Shown here in pieces: positions 9,687-18,835 of a stretch of 64,000 nt of DNA. Under the pieces are notes generated by a model, which saw only the letters and a program-made list of their open reading frames with translations, was not told the DNA's origin and did no database searches. The DNA comes from CAIWAH01 sp964602595 (lineage in GTDB: Bacteria > Verrucomicrobiota > Verrucomicrobiia > Limisphaerales > UBA9464), in assembly GCA_964602595.1 (NCBI GenBank), contig CAZRRO010000001.1, positions 1-64,000 on the forward strand. The letters are read 5' to 3'. Every line of letters starts with the position of its first letter. Positions within the stretch are counted from its first letter, which is position 1. The translations under genes were made by a program, and so were the position numbers.

Positions 9687-10874
9687 ATGTCTCCGACCTC
9701 GTTGTCCCGGCGCGACCTGTTACGGGGTTCCGTCGCCCTCGCGGCCTACACGCTGGCCGCGCGACCGCTCAGCGCCTTCGGGCTCGAGCCCGCGGCCGGC
9801 GAGGAGCTGATACCATTTCTGGATCCGCAACCCTTCGATCCCAAGCGGCCGATGCTCCGGTGGGCGCACCTGAATTCGTGGATCACCCCGAAGGAAGATC
9901 TCTACGAAGTCAGCCACTATCCGCGGCCGAAGATTGATCCCGCGACCCAGCCCGCCGACTGGCGAGTGGAGTTCACCGGCTACCTGAAGACCCCAGTGAC
10001 GCTGACGTTGGTCGACCTGATGAAGCGGCCGCACAAGACCGTCACCGCCACCCTCGAATGCGGCGGCAACGGCTCCAACCCGGGCTTCGCCGGCGCCTGC
10101 GGCAACCTCCGCTGGACCGGGACACCGCTCGGCCCACTGCTCAAGGAGCTGGGCCTCATGAAACGTTCCGAGGAAATCGTCTTCTACGGCGCGGACGAGA
10201 AGGTGGAGAAGATCCGGGAAAAAGATTACCCGCAGAATTTTGCCCGCAGCCTGTCGCGCGAACACGCATTGCGGGAGGAAGTCCTGCTCGCCTGGGCGCA
10301 CAACGGTGATCCGCTGATGGACAGCCACGGTTTCCCGCTCCGGCTGGTCGTGCCCGGCTGGTTCGGCGTGGCGTGGGTGAAGTGGCTCAAGCGCGTGGAC
10401 GTGCTGGATCGCCGATTCATGGGCCGCTGGATGGCACGGGAATACGTCACGATCCGCGGCGAGGAACGCGAAGGCACCGACTGGACCAATTGGCGGGAGA
10501 CCAGCGTCTGCAACCTCTGCTGCAAGTCGGTCACGGCGCGGGCGGTGAAGCGCCCCGACGGCTCCATTCGCCTCACGGGCGCCGCCTGGAGTGATGGCAC
10601 GCCGCTGAAGTCGGTGGAGGTGAAGGTGGGTGACGGACCGTGGCAGCCGGCAGCCATCGAAAAGAAGCCGGCCCGCGGATTGGACGCGAAGTTCACCTGG
10701 AGCTTCTGGCATTTCGACTGGCCGTCACCGACACCGGGCGAATACACGGTGGTCTCGAGGGCCACCGACGCCGACGGCCGCGTCCAACCGGCGACGGATG
10801 ACCCGACGATGAAGAAAAAGGCGACTTACTGGGAAGCGAACCAACAGTGGGTCCGCAAGCTGCGCGTGAACTGA
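9687..10874 (+). CDS. Tat-exported sulfite-oxidase-family molybdoenzyme
   Basis: A 395-residue protein with a twin-arginine signal (LSRRDLLRG, residues 6-14), so it is folded with cofactor before export. The oxidoreductase molybdopterin domain occupies about residues 60-260 and carries the Mo-ligand cysteine C125 in TLECGGNG. A Mo-co dimerisation-like Ig domain follows (about 280-390; SVEVKVGDGPWQ). This is the sulfite oxidase fold without a heme domain in the same chain. No cytochrome partner is adjacent, so whether it oxidises sulfite or does another reaction is not decided. The DUF1501 gene starts 27 bases later on the same strand. Confidence 0.83.
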   Translation: MSPTSLSRRDLLRGSVALAAYTLAARPLSAFGLEPAAGEELIPFLDPQPFDPKRPMLRWAHLNSWITPKEDLYEVSHYPRPKIDPATQPADWRVEFTGYLKTPVTLTLVDLMKRPHKTVTATLECGGNGSNPGFAGACGNLRWTGTPLGPLLKELGLMKRSEEIVFYGADEKVEKIREKDYPQNFARSLSREHALREEVLLAWAHNGDPLMDSHGFPLRLVVPGWFGVAWVKWLKRVDVLDRRFMGRWMAREYVTIRGEEREGTDWTNWRETSVCNLCCKSVTARAVKRPDGSIRLTGAAWSDGTPLKSVEVKVGDGPWQPAAIEKKPARGLDAKFTWSFWHFDWPSPTPGEYTVVSRATDADGRVQPATDDPTMKKKATYWEANQQWVRKLRVN

Positions 10875-10901
10875 AACCGAATTCCATCCGCCCCTTTTGC
10901 C

Positions 10902-12347
10902 ATGACCTTCGACGACGAGATCCAGCGGCAACTCACCCGCCGCACCTTCCTGACCCAAAGCACGACCGGCATCGGCGCGCTCGCGTTGGCGTCGCTGCTC
11001 AATCCGAAGCTGTTCGCCGCCAACCCGGCCTCGACCGGTTCCAAAGGTGCGCTCAAGACGCTGCACTTCGCCCCGAAGGCCAAGCGGGTCATCTACCTCT
11101 TCCAGTCCGGCGCGCCGTCGCATCTCGACCTCTTCGACCCGAAGCCGAAGCTCAAGGAGATGACCGGCGAGGAACTACCCGCGAGCGTCCGTATGGGCCA
11201 GCGCATCACCGGCATGACCGCCGGCCAGGCCGTGCTCAAATGCGTGGGTTCACCCTACGAATTCCAGCGCTACGGCAAGTCGGGCGTCGAACTGAGCAGC
11301 CTCCTGCCCCACACCGGCAGCATCGTGGACGATATCGCGCTCATCCGCTCAATGCACGTGGACGCCATCAACCACGACCCGGCGGTCACCTTCTTCGGGA
11401 CCGGCAACCAGCAGCCGGGCCGGCCGACGATGGGGGCGTGGATCAGCTACGGCCTGGGCAGCGACAACGAGAACCTGCCCGCGTTCGTGGTGCTCACGAG
11501 CGGCAGCGGAGGCCAGGCGTTGCAGGCGCGTTACTGGGGCAATGGCTTCCTGTCCGCCACTTATCAGGGCGTCCAGCTTCGCAGCCAGGGCGACCCTGTG
11601 CTCTACGTCTCGAATCCCCCCGGCCTCAGCGGCACGGCCCGCCGGCAGTTGCTCGACTCGATGCAGGAGCTGAACCGCAAGCAACTCGGCGCGCTGGCCG
11701 ATCCGGCAATCGCCACGCACATCGACAACTACGAACTCGCCTTCCGCATGCAGACCAGCGTGCCGGAACTCATGGACCTCGCCCAGGAGCCGCAGTCCGT
11801 GCTCGACCTTTATGGCGCCACGCCCGGCAAACCGTCCTTCGCCAACAACTGCCTGCTCGCCCGCCGGCTGGCAGAGCGCGGCGTGCGGTTCATCCAGCTC
11901 TGCCATCGTGACTGGGATCACCACGGCGGCTTGCCGGACGGCATCAAGGCGCAGACCAAAAACACCGACCAAGGCAGCGCCGCGCTGATCAAGGACCTCA
12001 AGCAACGCGGCCTGCTCGACGAGACGCTCGTGATCTGGGGCGGCGAATTCGGCCGCACGGCCTATTCACAGGGCGACATCACCAAGAACAGTTTCGGCCG
12101 TGATCATCACCCGCGCTGCTTCTCCATCTGGATGGCCGGCGGCGGCATCAAGCCCGGCACAGTAATTGGGCAGACGGACGACTTCGGCTACAACATCGTC
12201 GCGAACCCCGTCAGCGCCCACGACCTGCACGCCACGATGCTTCACCTGATGGGCATCGAGCACACGAAGTTCACCTACCGCTTCGAGGGTCGCGACTTCC
12301 GCCTCACGGACATCCACGGGGAATTGGTGAAGGACCTGATGGCGTAG
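10902..12347 (+). CDS. DUF1501 family Tat-exported protein
   Basis: A 481-residue protein with a twin-arginine leader (LTRRTFLTQ, residues 11-19). The body shows family blocks of DUF1501, a large planctomycete/verrucomicrobial group distantly related to sulfatases and alkaline phosphatases: YLFQSGAPSHLDLFDPK, LCHRDWDHHGG, VIWGGEFGRT and FGRDHHPRCFS, the last rich in candidate metal-binding histidines. Members usually sit beside PSCyt1/DUF1549/DUF1553 genes, as here, although here the DUF1501 gene comes first. The biochemical function is not established. A palindrome-containing gap of about 100 bases separates it from its partner. Confidence 0.88.
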   Translation: MTFDDEIQRQLTRRTFLTQSTTGIGALALASLLNPKLFAANPASTGSKGALKTLHFAPKAKRVIYLFQSGAPSHLDLFDPKPKLKEMTGEELPASVRMGQRITGMTAGQAVLKCVGSPYEFQRYGKSGVELSSLLPHTGSIVDDIALIRSMHVDAINHDPAVTFFGTGNQQPGRPTMGAWISYGLGSDNENLPAFVVLTSGSGGQALQARYWGNGFLSATYQGVQLRSQGDPVLYVSNPPGLSGTARRQLLDSMQELNRKQLGALADPAIATHIDNYELAFRMQTSVPELMDLAQEPQSVLDLYGATPGKPSFANNCLLARRLAERGVRFIQLCHRDWDHHGGLPDGIKAQTKNTDQGSAALIKDLKQRGLLDETLVIWGGEFGRTAYSQGDITKNSFGRDHHPRCFSIWMAGGGIKPGTVIGQTDDFGYNIVANPVSAHDLHATMLHLMGIEHTKFTYRFEGRDFRLTDIHGELVKDLMA

Positions 12348-12359
12348 CAAACGCCGGGG

Positions 12360-12403
12360 TCCGGCAGTCCATTGGACTGAACACCACTTTCCGCGCTGCC
12401 GGA
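12360..12403. repeat. Nested inverted repeat between DUF1501 and PSCyt1 genes
   Basis: Outer arms TCCGGCAG (12360-12367) and CTGCCGGA (12396-12403) pair perfectly. The left arm overlaps a 15-base odd palindrome, CAGTCCA-T-TGGACTG (12365-12379). No T-tract follows. It could be an operator, an attenuating hairpin or chance. Confidence 0.4.
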
Positions 12404-12445
12404 TTGAAGTCGGCTTCAGTGACCCTAGGCTTCGGCCTGTTCGCC

Positions 12446-15400
12446 ATGCGTTGCCCCGCCCTGATCCTGCCGCTGTTCGCCAGCCTCGCGTTGCTTGCCC
12501 ACGCCGCGTCCCCCGCGGCCAGCGCGGGCGCCAAGGTGGATTTCTCCGCCGAAATCCGGCCGCTGATCGCCAAGAAGTGTTACCATTGCCACGGCCCGGA
12601 CGAGGGTTCCCGCAAAGCGAAGCTGCGGCTCGATTCCTTCGACGAAGCCACCCGCCCGCGCAAGGACGGCACCGCGATCGTCCCAGGCAAACCCGACGAC
12701 AGCTTGCTGATCAAGCGGGTCTTGGCTCACGACGCGGAGGAGGTCATGCCGCCGCCGGAAACCAAGAACGCGCTCACCGCCGGCGAAGTGGCCCTGCTCC
12801 AACGCTGGATTGCCCAGGGCGCCAACTACACGCCGCACTGGGCCTGGGTAAAGCCGCAGCGCCCGCCCCTGCCCCCGGCGGGCAAGGCATGGGCCGTCAA
12901 TGGCATCGACCGCTTCGTGGCCGCGAAGCTGAAGGCGAACGACCTCGAACCGTCACCAATGGCCGACCGCTCGACATTGGTCCGCCGCCTGTCGTTGGAC
13001 CTCACCGGCCTGCCGCCCACGCCGGAGGAGACGGACGCCTTCGTGAACGACCGTCGGGCCGACGCCTATGAACGGCTCGTGGACGGACTCCTCGCTTCCC
13101 CCCACTTCGGCGAACGTTGGGCGCGCGTCTGGCTCGACCTCGGCCGTTACGCGGATTCCGCCGGCTATGGTTCCGACCCGCTCCGGCCGAATATCTGGCC
13201 CTGGCGCGATTGGCTGATCCAGGCGCTGAACCGGAACCAGCCGTTCGACGAATTCACGCGCGACCTGATCGCCGGCGACCTGCTACCGGAGGCCACGGAG
13301 GAACAGAAGATCGCCACGGCATTCCACCGGAATACGATGACCAACACCGAGGGCGGCACGGACGACGAGGAATGGCGCGTCGCCGCCGTGAAGGATCGCG
13401 CCGCGGTGACCGCGCAGGTGTGGATGGGCCTCACGATGGGCTGCGCGCAGTGCCACACCCACAAGTTCGACCCGATCAGCCACCACGATTACTACTCGTT
13501 TTACGCCTTCTTCAACCAGTCCGAGGACAACGACCAACCCGACGAACGGCCGACGCTGCCCGTGTATTCCCCGGCCGAAAAACAACGCCGCTCGGCGTTG
13601 CATGCCGAAATCGCGGGGCTCGAACAGCAGTTCCAGTCCAATCCACCGGAGTTCACCCGGGAACTCACCGCCTGGGCCGAGGCGGCCGCGCGGCCGGTGA
13701 TCTGGACGGCCCTGAATCCGACTGGCGCGAACTCAATGCTGACCAATGGGGCCGCGCTGACGTTGGAAGCCGACGCCACGGTCTTCGCCGCGGGACCGAC
13801 TCCGGTGCGCGACACTTACGTCGTGAAGGCGGTGGCCGACTTGCCGCGCGCAACTGCATTGCGCCTGGAAGTTTTGCCCGACGATCGCCTGCCACAGAAG
13901 GGGCCCGGCCGCGCCGGCCAAGGCCAATTTGTGCTGAACGACCTGCGCGTGGAGGTCGCCCCCGCACGGCCGCAACCGGTCGCGGCCCGTTTTGTCCGCG
14001 TCGAGGCCCCGGGGCAAAATCGATTTCTCAGCTTGGCGGAGGTGCAGGTATTCAGTGCCGGCCAAAACGTCGCGCCAAAGGGCACGCCCAGCCAGTCGAG
14101 CACCGATTACCTCGGCGACGCCAACCGGGCCGTGGACGGCAACACCGACGGCAACTACGACAGCGCCCGCTCCACGACGCACACCCGGCAGGAAAACGAT
14201 CCGTGGTGGGAACTCGACCTCGGCACCGCCTTGCCCGTGGAAACGGTCGCCCTGTGGAACCGCACCGACGGCTCCGGCGAACGCCTCGCAAACAGCCGGG
14301 TGGCGTTGCTCGACGCCAACCGGAAGGTGGTCTGGGAGACCAAGCTAGATACCGCGCCCGCGCCCGTCGCCAAGGTCGGCCCGGCGGCGCCGCGCGCGGT
14401 GAAACTGGCGTTTGCCAGCGCCGATTACGGGCAGGCCGAGTTCGGCCCGGAACTCGCCATCGATGCCAACCCGGGACAGCGCTCCGGCTGGGCCGTGGGC
14501 GGCGCGCTCGGGCAACCCCACACGCTGATCGTCGAGTTCGCGGAACCGCTGAAGTCCGATGGCCCGGTGAACCTGACCGTGACGCTCGCGCACAACTACG
14601 GCGACGGCCACACGCTCGGACGCTTCCGGCTCTCCCTCACCGACCGGGCCCTGCCCGTGCGGGCTTTTCCCGCCCCGGTGGCATCGGCGCTCGCCCCGCC
14701 CGCAGCCGAACGCAACGCCACCCAGCAGCAGGCGTTGGTGGACTATTTCCGACCGCTTTCGGCCACGCTCGGGCCGATTGCCCGACAAGTTGCGACCAAG
14801 CGTAAGGAATTGGATGCCGTCCGCGGCACGCCCGTGCCGGTCGTCCGTGAGGTCGCCACTGCTCAACGCCGGACGACCCGCATCCTGAACAAAGGGAACT
14901 TCCTGGATCCCGGCGCTCCAGTCACCGCGGCCGTGCCGGCGGCGTTTCCCCCGCTGCCCGCGGGAGCCGGGCCTGATCGCCTCGGCTTGGCCGCCTGGCT
15001 GACTTCGCCGGAAAATCCGCTGACAGCGCGGGTGGCGGTGAACCGCTTCTGGGGTTTGCTCCTGGGCCAACCGCTGGTGGAGACGGAAGAGGATTTTGGC
15101 ACCCAGGGCACGCTGCCGACAAATCCCGATTTGCTCGACTGGCTGGCCGTTTCGTTCCAATCGCGAACCCCGCGGAAGGCGGCGTCAATGGATCCGTGGG
15201 CGCCGGCGTTGGGCTGGGATTTCAAGGGTCTGCTGCGACTCATCGTGCTGTCGGCCACCTATCGGCAGTCGTCGGTCACGACGACCGACCGACTCGCGAA
15301 AGACCCCCTGAACCGGTTTTATTCGCACGCACCGCGGCGACGACTGGACGCGGAAAGCCTGCGGGACCAAGCCCTAGCCCTCAGCGGACTGCTGGCCCGT

Positions 15401-15958
15401 AAGGTAGGCGGCCCGAGCGTGTATCCGCTGCAACCGGACGGCCTGTGGCGCGCGGCGTTCAACGGCGAACGGAGTTGGGCAACCAACGAGGGCGAAGACC
15501 GCTACCGGCGCGGCCTCTACACATTCTGGCGACGCACCGTCCCCTACCCCAGCATGGCCACCTTCGACGCCCCGAGCCGCGAATCCTGCACCGTGCGTCG
15601 GCAGCCCACCAACACGCCATTGCAGGCGTTCGTCACCCTGAACGATCCGACGTTCGTCGAATGCGCCCAGGCCCTCGGCCGCCGCCTCGCCCAAACCGAC
15701 GGCACCGTCGCCGACCGCCTGCGTCGCGGTTTGCAATGGGTGACCGGCCGGCCCGCGGAGGCCAATCAAACCGCCAGGTTGCTCGAACTGTTCGAGACCG
15801 AGCGCGCCGGTTTCGCCGCTGATTCCGAGGCGGCCACCCGCTTGGCCACCCAACCCCTCGGCCCGCTTCCACCCAGTCTCTCCGCGGCCGAAGCCGCGGC
15901 GTGGACCACCATCGGCAACATCTTGCTGAACCTTGACGCGGTGCTGACGAAGGGCTGA
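12446..15958 (+). CDS. PSCyt1-DUF1549-discoidin-DUF1553 protein
   Basis: A 1170-residue secreted protein. Signal peptide: MRCPALILPLFASLALLAHAASP. A planctomycete cytochrome c-like domain carries heme-binding C45-x-x-C48-H49 (KKCYHCHG). DUF1549 follows (about 140-350), with a second CxxCH at C333-C336-H337 (GCAQCHTHKFDP). Residues about 515-640 form an F5/8 type C (discoidin) carbohydrate-binding-like domain, then an Ig-like/LamG-like stretch. DUF1553 closes the protein (about 850-1120; RVAVNRFWGLLLG, RRLDAESLRDQ, PTNTPLQAFVTLNDP). ATG 12446 gives a proper signal peptide; an upstream TTG at 12404 does not. It is a partner of the preceding DUF1501 gene. The family is linked by context to polysaccharide use, but its role is unproven. 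Confidence 0.88.
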   Translation: MRCPALILPLFASLALLAHAASPAASAGAKVDFSAEIRPLIAKKCYHCHGPDEGSRKAKLRLDSFDEATRPRKDGTAIVPGKPDDSLLIKRVLAHDAEEVMPPPETKNALTAGEVALLQRWIAQGANYTPHWAWVKPQRPPLPPAGKAWAVNGIDRFVAAKLKANDLEPSPMADRSTLVRRLSLDLTGLPPTPEETDAFVNDRRADAYERLVDGLLASPHFGERWARVWLDLGRYADSAGYGSDPLRPNIWPWRDWLIQALNRNQPFDEFTRDLIAGDLLPEATEEQKIATAFHRNTMTNTEGGTDDEEWRVAAVKDRAAVTAQVWMGLTMGCAQCHTHKFDPISHHDYYSFYAFFNQSEDNDQPDERPTLPVYSPAEKQRRSALHAEIAGLEQQFQSNPPEFTRELTAWAEAAARPVIWTALNPTGANSMLTNGAALTLEADATVFAAGPTPVRDTYVVKAVADLPRATALRLEVLPDDRLPQKGPGRAGQGQFVLNDLRVEVAPARPQPVAARFVRVEAPGQNRFLSLAEVQVFSAGQNVAPKGTPSQSSTDYLGDANRAVDGNTDGNYDSARSTTHTRQENDPWWELDLGTALPVETVALWNRTDGSGERLANSRVALLDANRKVVWETKLDTAPAPVAKVGPAAPRAVKLAFASADYGQAEFGPELAIDANPGQRSGWAVGGALGQPHTLIVEFAEPLKSDGPVNLTVTLAHNYGDGHTLGRFRLSLTDRALPVRAFPAPVASALAPPAAERNATQQQALVDYFRPLSATLGPIARQVATKRKELDAVRGTPVPVVREVATAQRRTTRILNKGNFLDPGAPVTAAVPAAFPPLPAGAGPDRLGLAAWLTSPENPLTARVAVNRFWGLLLGQPLVETEEDFGTQGTLPTNPDLLDWLAVSFQSRTPRKAASMDPWAPALGWDFKGLLRLIVLSATYRQSSVTTTDRLAKDPLNRFYSHAPRRRLDAESLRDQALALSGLLARKVGGPSVYPLQPDGLWRAAFNGERSWATNEGEDRYRRGLYTFWRRTVPYPSMATFDAPSRESCTVRRQPTNTPLQAFVTLNDPTFVECAQALGRRLAQTDGTVADRLRRGLQWVTGRPAEANQTARLLELFETERAGFAADSEAATRLATQPLGPLPPSLSAAEAAAWTTIGNILLNLDAVLTKG

Positions 15959-16056
15959 CCGGGAATCGACCGGCACTTCCGGTGCTCCTTGGAAACGGCC
16001 GCCCCGACCGGTGCAACTCCAATGCGGTGAATTCCCTCCGTCCTGCGGGCCCGATA

Positions 16057-16082
16057 GGAATGCGCCGCGGACAGCGCATTCC
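16057..16082. repeat. 9-bp perfect hairpin downstream of the DUF1553 gene
   Basis: GGAATGCGC (16057-16065) pairs with GCGCATTCC (16074-16082) across an 8-base loop, and CCGCGG repeats flank and overlap it. There is no T-run, so it is not a standard terminator. The layout suggests another REP-like sequence. The rest of 15959-16133 shows nothing else I recognise. Confidence 0.45.
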
Positions 16083-16133
16083 GCGGCGGACGATTCGATG
16101 GGAGGACTCTGGCAGAAGCCTAGAGTGGGCGAT

Positions 16134-16210
16134 TGGTGCACGGGGCGGGGGTCGAACCCACAACCTTCGGCTTCGGAGACCGACGCTCTATCCAATTGAG
16201 CTACCCGTGC
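16134..16210 (-). tRNA. tRNA-Arg (anticodon CCG)
   Basis: The complement folds as a complete cloverleaf. The acceptor stem GCACGGG pairs with CCCGTGC, the D-arm is GCTC..GAGC, the T-arm is GTGGG-TTCGAAC-CCCGC, and the anticodon loop CTCCGAA holds CCG, reading the Arg codon CGG. The discriminator A and an encoded CCA follow. It reads CGG, a codon used often in the neighbouring genes. Confidence 0.95.
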
Positions 16211-16268
16211 AAACTTGGGGCGCGCGAAACCTAGTTAGCGGCCGCCGACAGGGCAACGAGTTTGTGCG

Positions 16269-16784
16269 TCATCGTCCAGGCCGTTGCGGCGGAAGATTTG
16301 TCGGCAGGGCCAAGGTGCCCGGCGGCCGGGTGCGGGGTTCGACCAAACCGGAGCCAAGTTGGCCCAGCGGATCCGTCTTGGGCGAGGATTGCCAGGACTT
16401 GAAGGCGAGCCAGCCGATCACGACCAACGCCGCCCCGAGGGCGAGCGGAAAGACGATGGTCCACTTGACCCGCGACAGTTGGAGCATGAGGAAGTCCAAC
16501 GCGCCGCGCGACCGTCCCGGCCCGCCGGCGGTGCCATCGAAGTCGCCGAGGTTGCCCACTTCGCCGACCACTTCCTCAACAATGGCGCGGTCATCGAGGC
16601 GGAGAAACTTGGCATAGGTGCGGGCGAATCCACGGATGTAGACGGGCGCGGGAAAGCTGCCCCACTCGCCGGCTTCCAGCGCCCGGATGTGGTCCGTCTT
16701 GATGTTGGTCCCGTCCGCGGCCTGATGGACGCTGAGGCCGCGGCGCTCCCGTTCGGCACGAAATTTTTCTCCAACCGTGGGCAT
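16269..16784 (-). CDS. RodZ-like membrane protein with N-terminal HTH
   Basis: A 171-residue protein. The N-terminal XRE/HTH_25 domain (about 1-75; FRAERERRGLS, IKTDHIRALEAGEW) and VYIRGFARTYAKFL are typical of RodZ-type cell-shape proteins. A linker leads to one membrane segment (about 113-133; WTIVFPLALGAALVVIGW). The periplasmic tail is short and lacks the usual C-terminal beta domain. ATG 16784 is preferred because the family sequence begins there; an upstream start would add 24 unrelated residues. It is downstream of cheB on the same strand. A role in shape or polar organisation is inferred from the family only. Confidence 0.75.
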   Translation of the reverse strand: MPTVGEKFRAERERRGLSVHQAADGTNIKTDHIRALEAGEWGSFPAPVYIRGFARTYAKFLRLDDRAIVEEVVGEVGNLGDFDGTAGGPGRSRGALDFLMLQLSRVKWTIVFPLALGAALVVIGWLAFKSWQSSPKTDPLGQLGSGLVEPRTRPPGTLALPTNLPPQRPGR

Positions 16785-16878
16785 CTGGGCGGAAATTAGC
16801 GGATTTCGCCCGTCCGCAGCAATGCCGGAAACCGGTTCCCACGAACTGAAACCCAAACTTCGGCGCAGGATTCCCGAA

Positions 16879-17985
16879 TCAGACGGCCGCGGCAGCCACC
16901 GAGGGGGTCATGATGGCGGGCAACGCCATGGTTTCCGCGTGCCGTTCAATCGCGCGCGAAATTTGCCCGAGGGGAAGGACCTGTTGGACTGCTCCCCGGC
17001 GGATCGCTTCGCGCGGCATGCCGAAGACGACGCAGGTTTCCTCGTTTTGGGCGATGGTGGAGGCGCCGCCGTTCCGCAGCCGCAGCATGCCTTCGGCGCC
17101 GTCGCTGCCCATGCCAGTGAGGACGATGGCCAAGGCGTGCGACCCCGCGCCGGCCTTGACCGCCGAATCGAACAGCACGTCCACGGCGGGGCGTTGGTGG
17201 TGGACCGGTGGGCCTTCGGTGAGCCGGACCTGGTATTGGCCGCCTGACCAGTGGAGGAGCATGTGTTTGCCGCCGGGGGCCAGCAACGCCAGGCCCGGGA
17301 CAACCCGGTCTCCATCCGCCGCCTCACGAACTTCGATTTGGCAGAGGCTGTTCAAGCGGTCCGCGAGGGCCTGGGAAAACTTGGCGGGGATATGCTGGAC
17401 GATGCAGATGCCGGGCACGTCGCTTCGCAGCGGCATCAGCACTTCCTTCAAGGCCTCGGTGCCGCCGGTCGAGGAGCCTATCAGGATCACTTCCCGGCCG
17501 ACAAAGCGGCGGGCCGCGCTGCGGGGGACTTCGGCCGACCGCGCAACCGGCGGACGTGCCACGGGCTCAAAGGGAGCGCGGACACGGGCTCCAGCGGCCA
17601 TCCGAACCTTGTCGGCCAACCGGCCGTCCTCGGCGGATGCCGAGTTGGAGCCATTGGGCTTGCCCATCACGTCGACGGCGCCGGCCTGCAACGCCTCGAG
17701 GGCCATGGCAGAACCATCTTGCGTCAGGGAACTGAGCACGATGACCGGCATGGGGCGGTGCTTCATGAGCAGCCGGAGAAAACTGATGCCGTCGAGCCGG
17801 GGCATCTCCAGGTCGAGCGTGATGACATCCGGGTTCAGCTCGAGGATCTTGTCCCGGGCGACATACGGATCGGGCGCAGTGCCGATCACCTCGATGTCCG
17901 CCTCCTTCGAAAGGCTGTCGGTCAGCACTTTGCGGGCGACCGCGGAGTCATCGACCACGAGCAGGCGGATGCGTTTCGGGTTCAT
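16879..17985 (-). CDS. cheB: Chemotaxis response regulator protein-glutamate methylesterase
   Basis: A 368-residue CheB, which removes methyl groups from chemoreceptors when phosphorylated. The receiver domain (about 1-125) has LLVVDDSAV and the phosphoacceptor context VITLDLEMPRLDG. The C-terminal methylesterase domain (about 170-360) has GSSTGGTEAL with the catalytic serine, IVQHIPAKFS with the histidine, and LTGMGSDGAEGM with the aspartate. ATG 17985 starts the receiver cleanly. The TGA of the upstream HDOD gene is one base before this ATG, so translation is probably coupled. Confidence 0.94.
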   Translation of the reverse strand: MNPKRIRLLVVDDSAVARKVLTDSLSKEADIEVIGTAPDPYVARDKILELNPDVITLDLEMPRLDGISFLRLLMKHRPMPVIVLSSLTQDGSAMALEALQAGAVDVMGKPNGSNSASAEDGRLADKVRMAAGARVRAPFEPVARPPVARSAEVPRSAARRFVGREVILIGSSTGGTEALKEVLMPLRSDVPGICIVQHIPAKFSQALADRLNSLCQIEVREAADGDRVVPGLALLAPGGKHMLLHWSGGQYQVRLTEGPPVHHQRPAVDVLFDSAVKAGAGSHALAIVLTGMGSDGAEGMLRLRNGGASTIAQNEETCVVFGMPREAIRRGAVQQVLPLGQISRAIERHAETMALPAIMTPSVAAAAV

Positions 17986-17986
17986 G

Positions 17987-18835
17987 TCAGGAGCCGGACT
18001 GCACCAAGGTTTCCACTCCGGCAAACTCTTCCTGGGTGCGGATCATGTAGTGTTGGAAGCGGTCGGCATCGAGCCCGAGGAGTCGGGCCGCGTCGGAGCT
18101 TCCGTTCAGGGCGAGCGCATGGATGCCATAGCTCTGGCCGATCAGGTTGGCGACCATGTTGCCGGCGAAAGTGCAGGCCGCCAGTCGCTGGAAATCGCCG
18201 GCCGAGGCCGGTTCGTGATGCCACCAAACCGCCTGGACCAGGCTGGGCGGGAAACTCCAGCGGGCCAGCAATCGGCCGCCAATCTCCGCGTGCTGGACGC
18301 CCAGCAGGGCTTTCTCCGCCTCCAGCATCGAACGCCCGAACTGATCCACCTGCTCTGCCACCTGGCGGTAACGGCCTTCCAACGCCTGGGACAGGACGAG
18401 TTTGCCGACGTCGTGCAGCAAACCGGCAGTAAAGGCCAGGCTCTCGTCCTCATGACAGTCGCGGGCGATGATCTGGGTGGCGACGGCCGCGGTCACGGAA
18501 TGCTGCCAAAGCTCGCCCGGATCCAATCCATAGCCGGCCTGGGAGGGCCCGAGCATCTTCGAACCGCACACGGCGACGACCAGCCGGTAGAGGGTTTCAA
18601 AGCCGAGGCGGCCAACGGCTTCATTGAGGCTCTGCACAGGAGAGCCGCGATTGAACGCCACGCTGTTGCCCAACCGCAGCACGCTGGCCGTAAGCGACGG
18701 GTCATGGGCGATCAATCGGATGACCCGGTCCATGTCCGTGTCCGGCTGCCGCAGCAGCTGGAGCAACGGCGGCAAAAGCTTGGGCGCCGGCGGCAGGTGC
18801 TGGATGCGGTCGATGTAGTCGTCTAGCGCTTGCAT
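17987..18835 (-). CDS. HDOD-domain signalling protein
   Basis: A 282-residue protein consisting of an HDOD domain: LPPAPKLLPPLLQLL, HDPSLTASVLRLGNS, LNEAVGRLGFETL and HDVGKLVLSQAL. HDOD proteins relate to HD phosphohydrolases but usually lack full metal ligands, and often act in signalling beside chemotaxis or c-di-GMP genes. It overlaps cheD by 13 bases and nearly abuts cheB, so it belongs to the same operon. Its exact role in the chemotaxis cluster cannot be read here. Confidence 0.85.
   Translation of the reverse strand: MQALDDYIDRIQHLPPAPKLLPPLLQLLRQPDTDMDRVIRLIAHDPSLTASVLRLGNSVAFNRGSPVQSLNEAVGRLGFETLYRLVVAVCGSKMLGPSQAGYGLDPGELWQHSVTAAVATQIIARDCHEDESLAFTAGLLHDVGKLVLSQALEGRYRQVAEQVDQFGRSMLEAEKALLGVQHAEIGGRLLARWSFPPSLVQAVWWHHEPASAGDFQRLAACTFAGNMVANLIGQSYGIHALALNGSSDAARLLGLDADRFQHYMIRTQEEFAGVETLVQSGS

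Noticed and set aside
15374..16195. 273-codon minus-strand frame overlapping the tRNA-Arg region
   Set aside because: It is antisense to the DUF1553 coding sequence and its first codons lie inside a tRNA with a complete cloverleaf.
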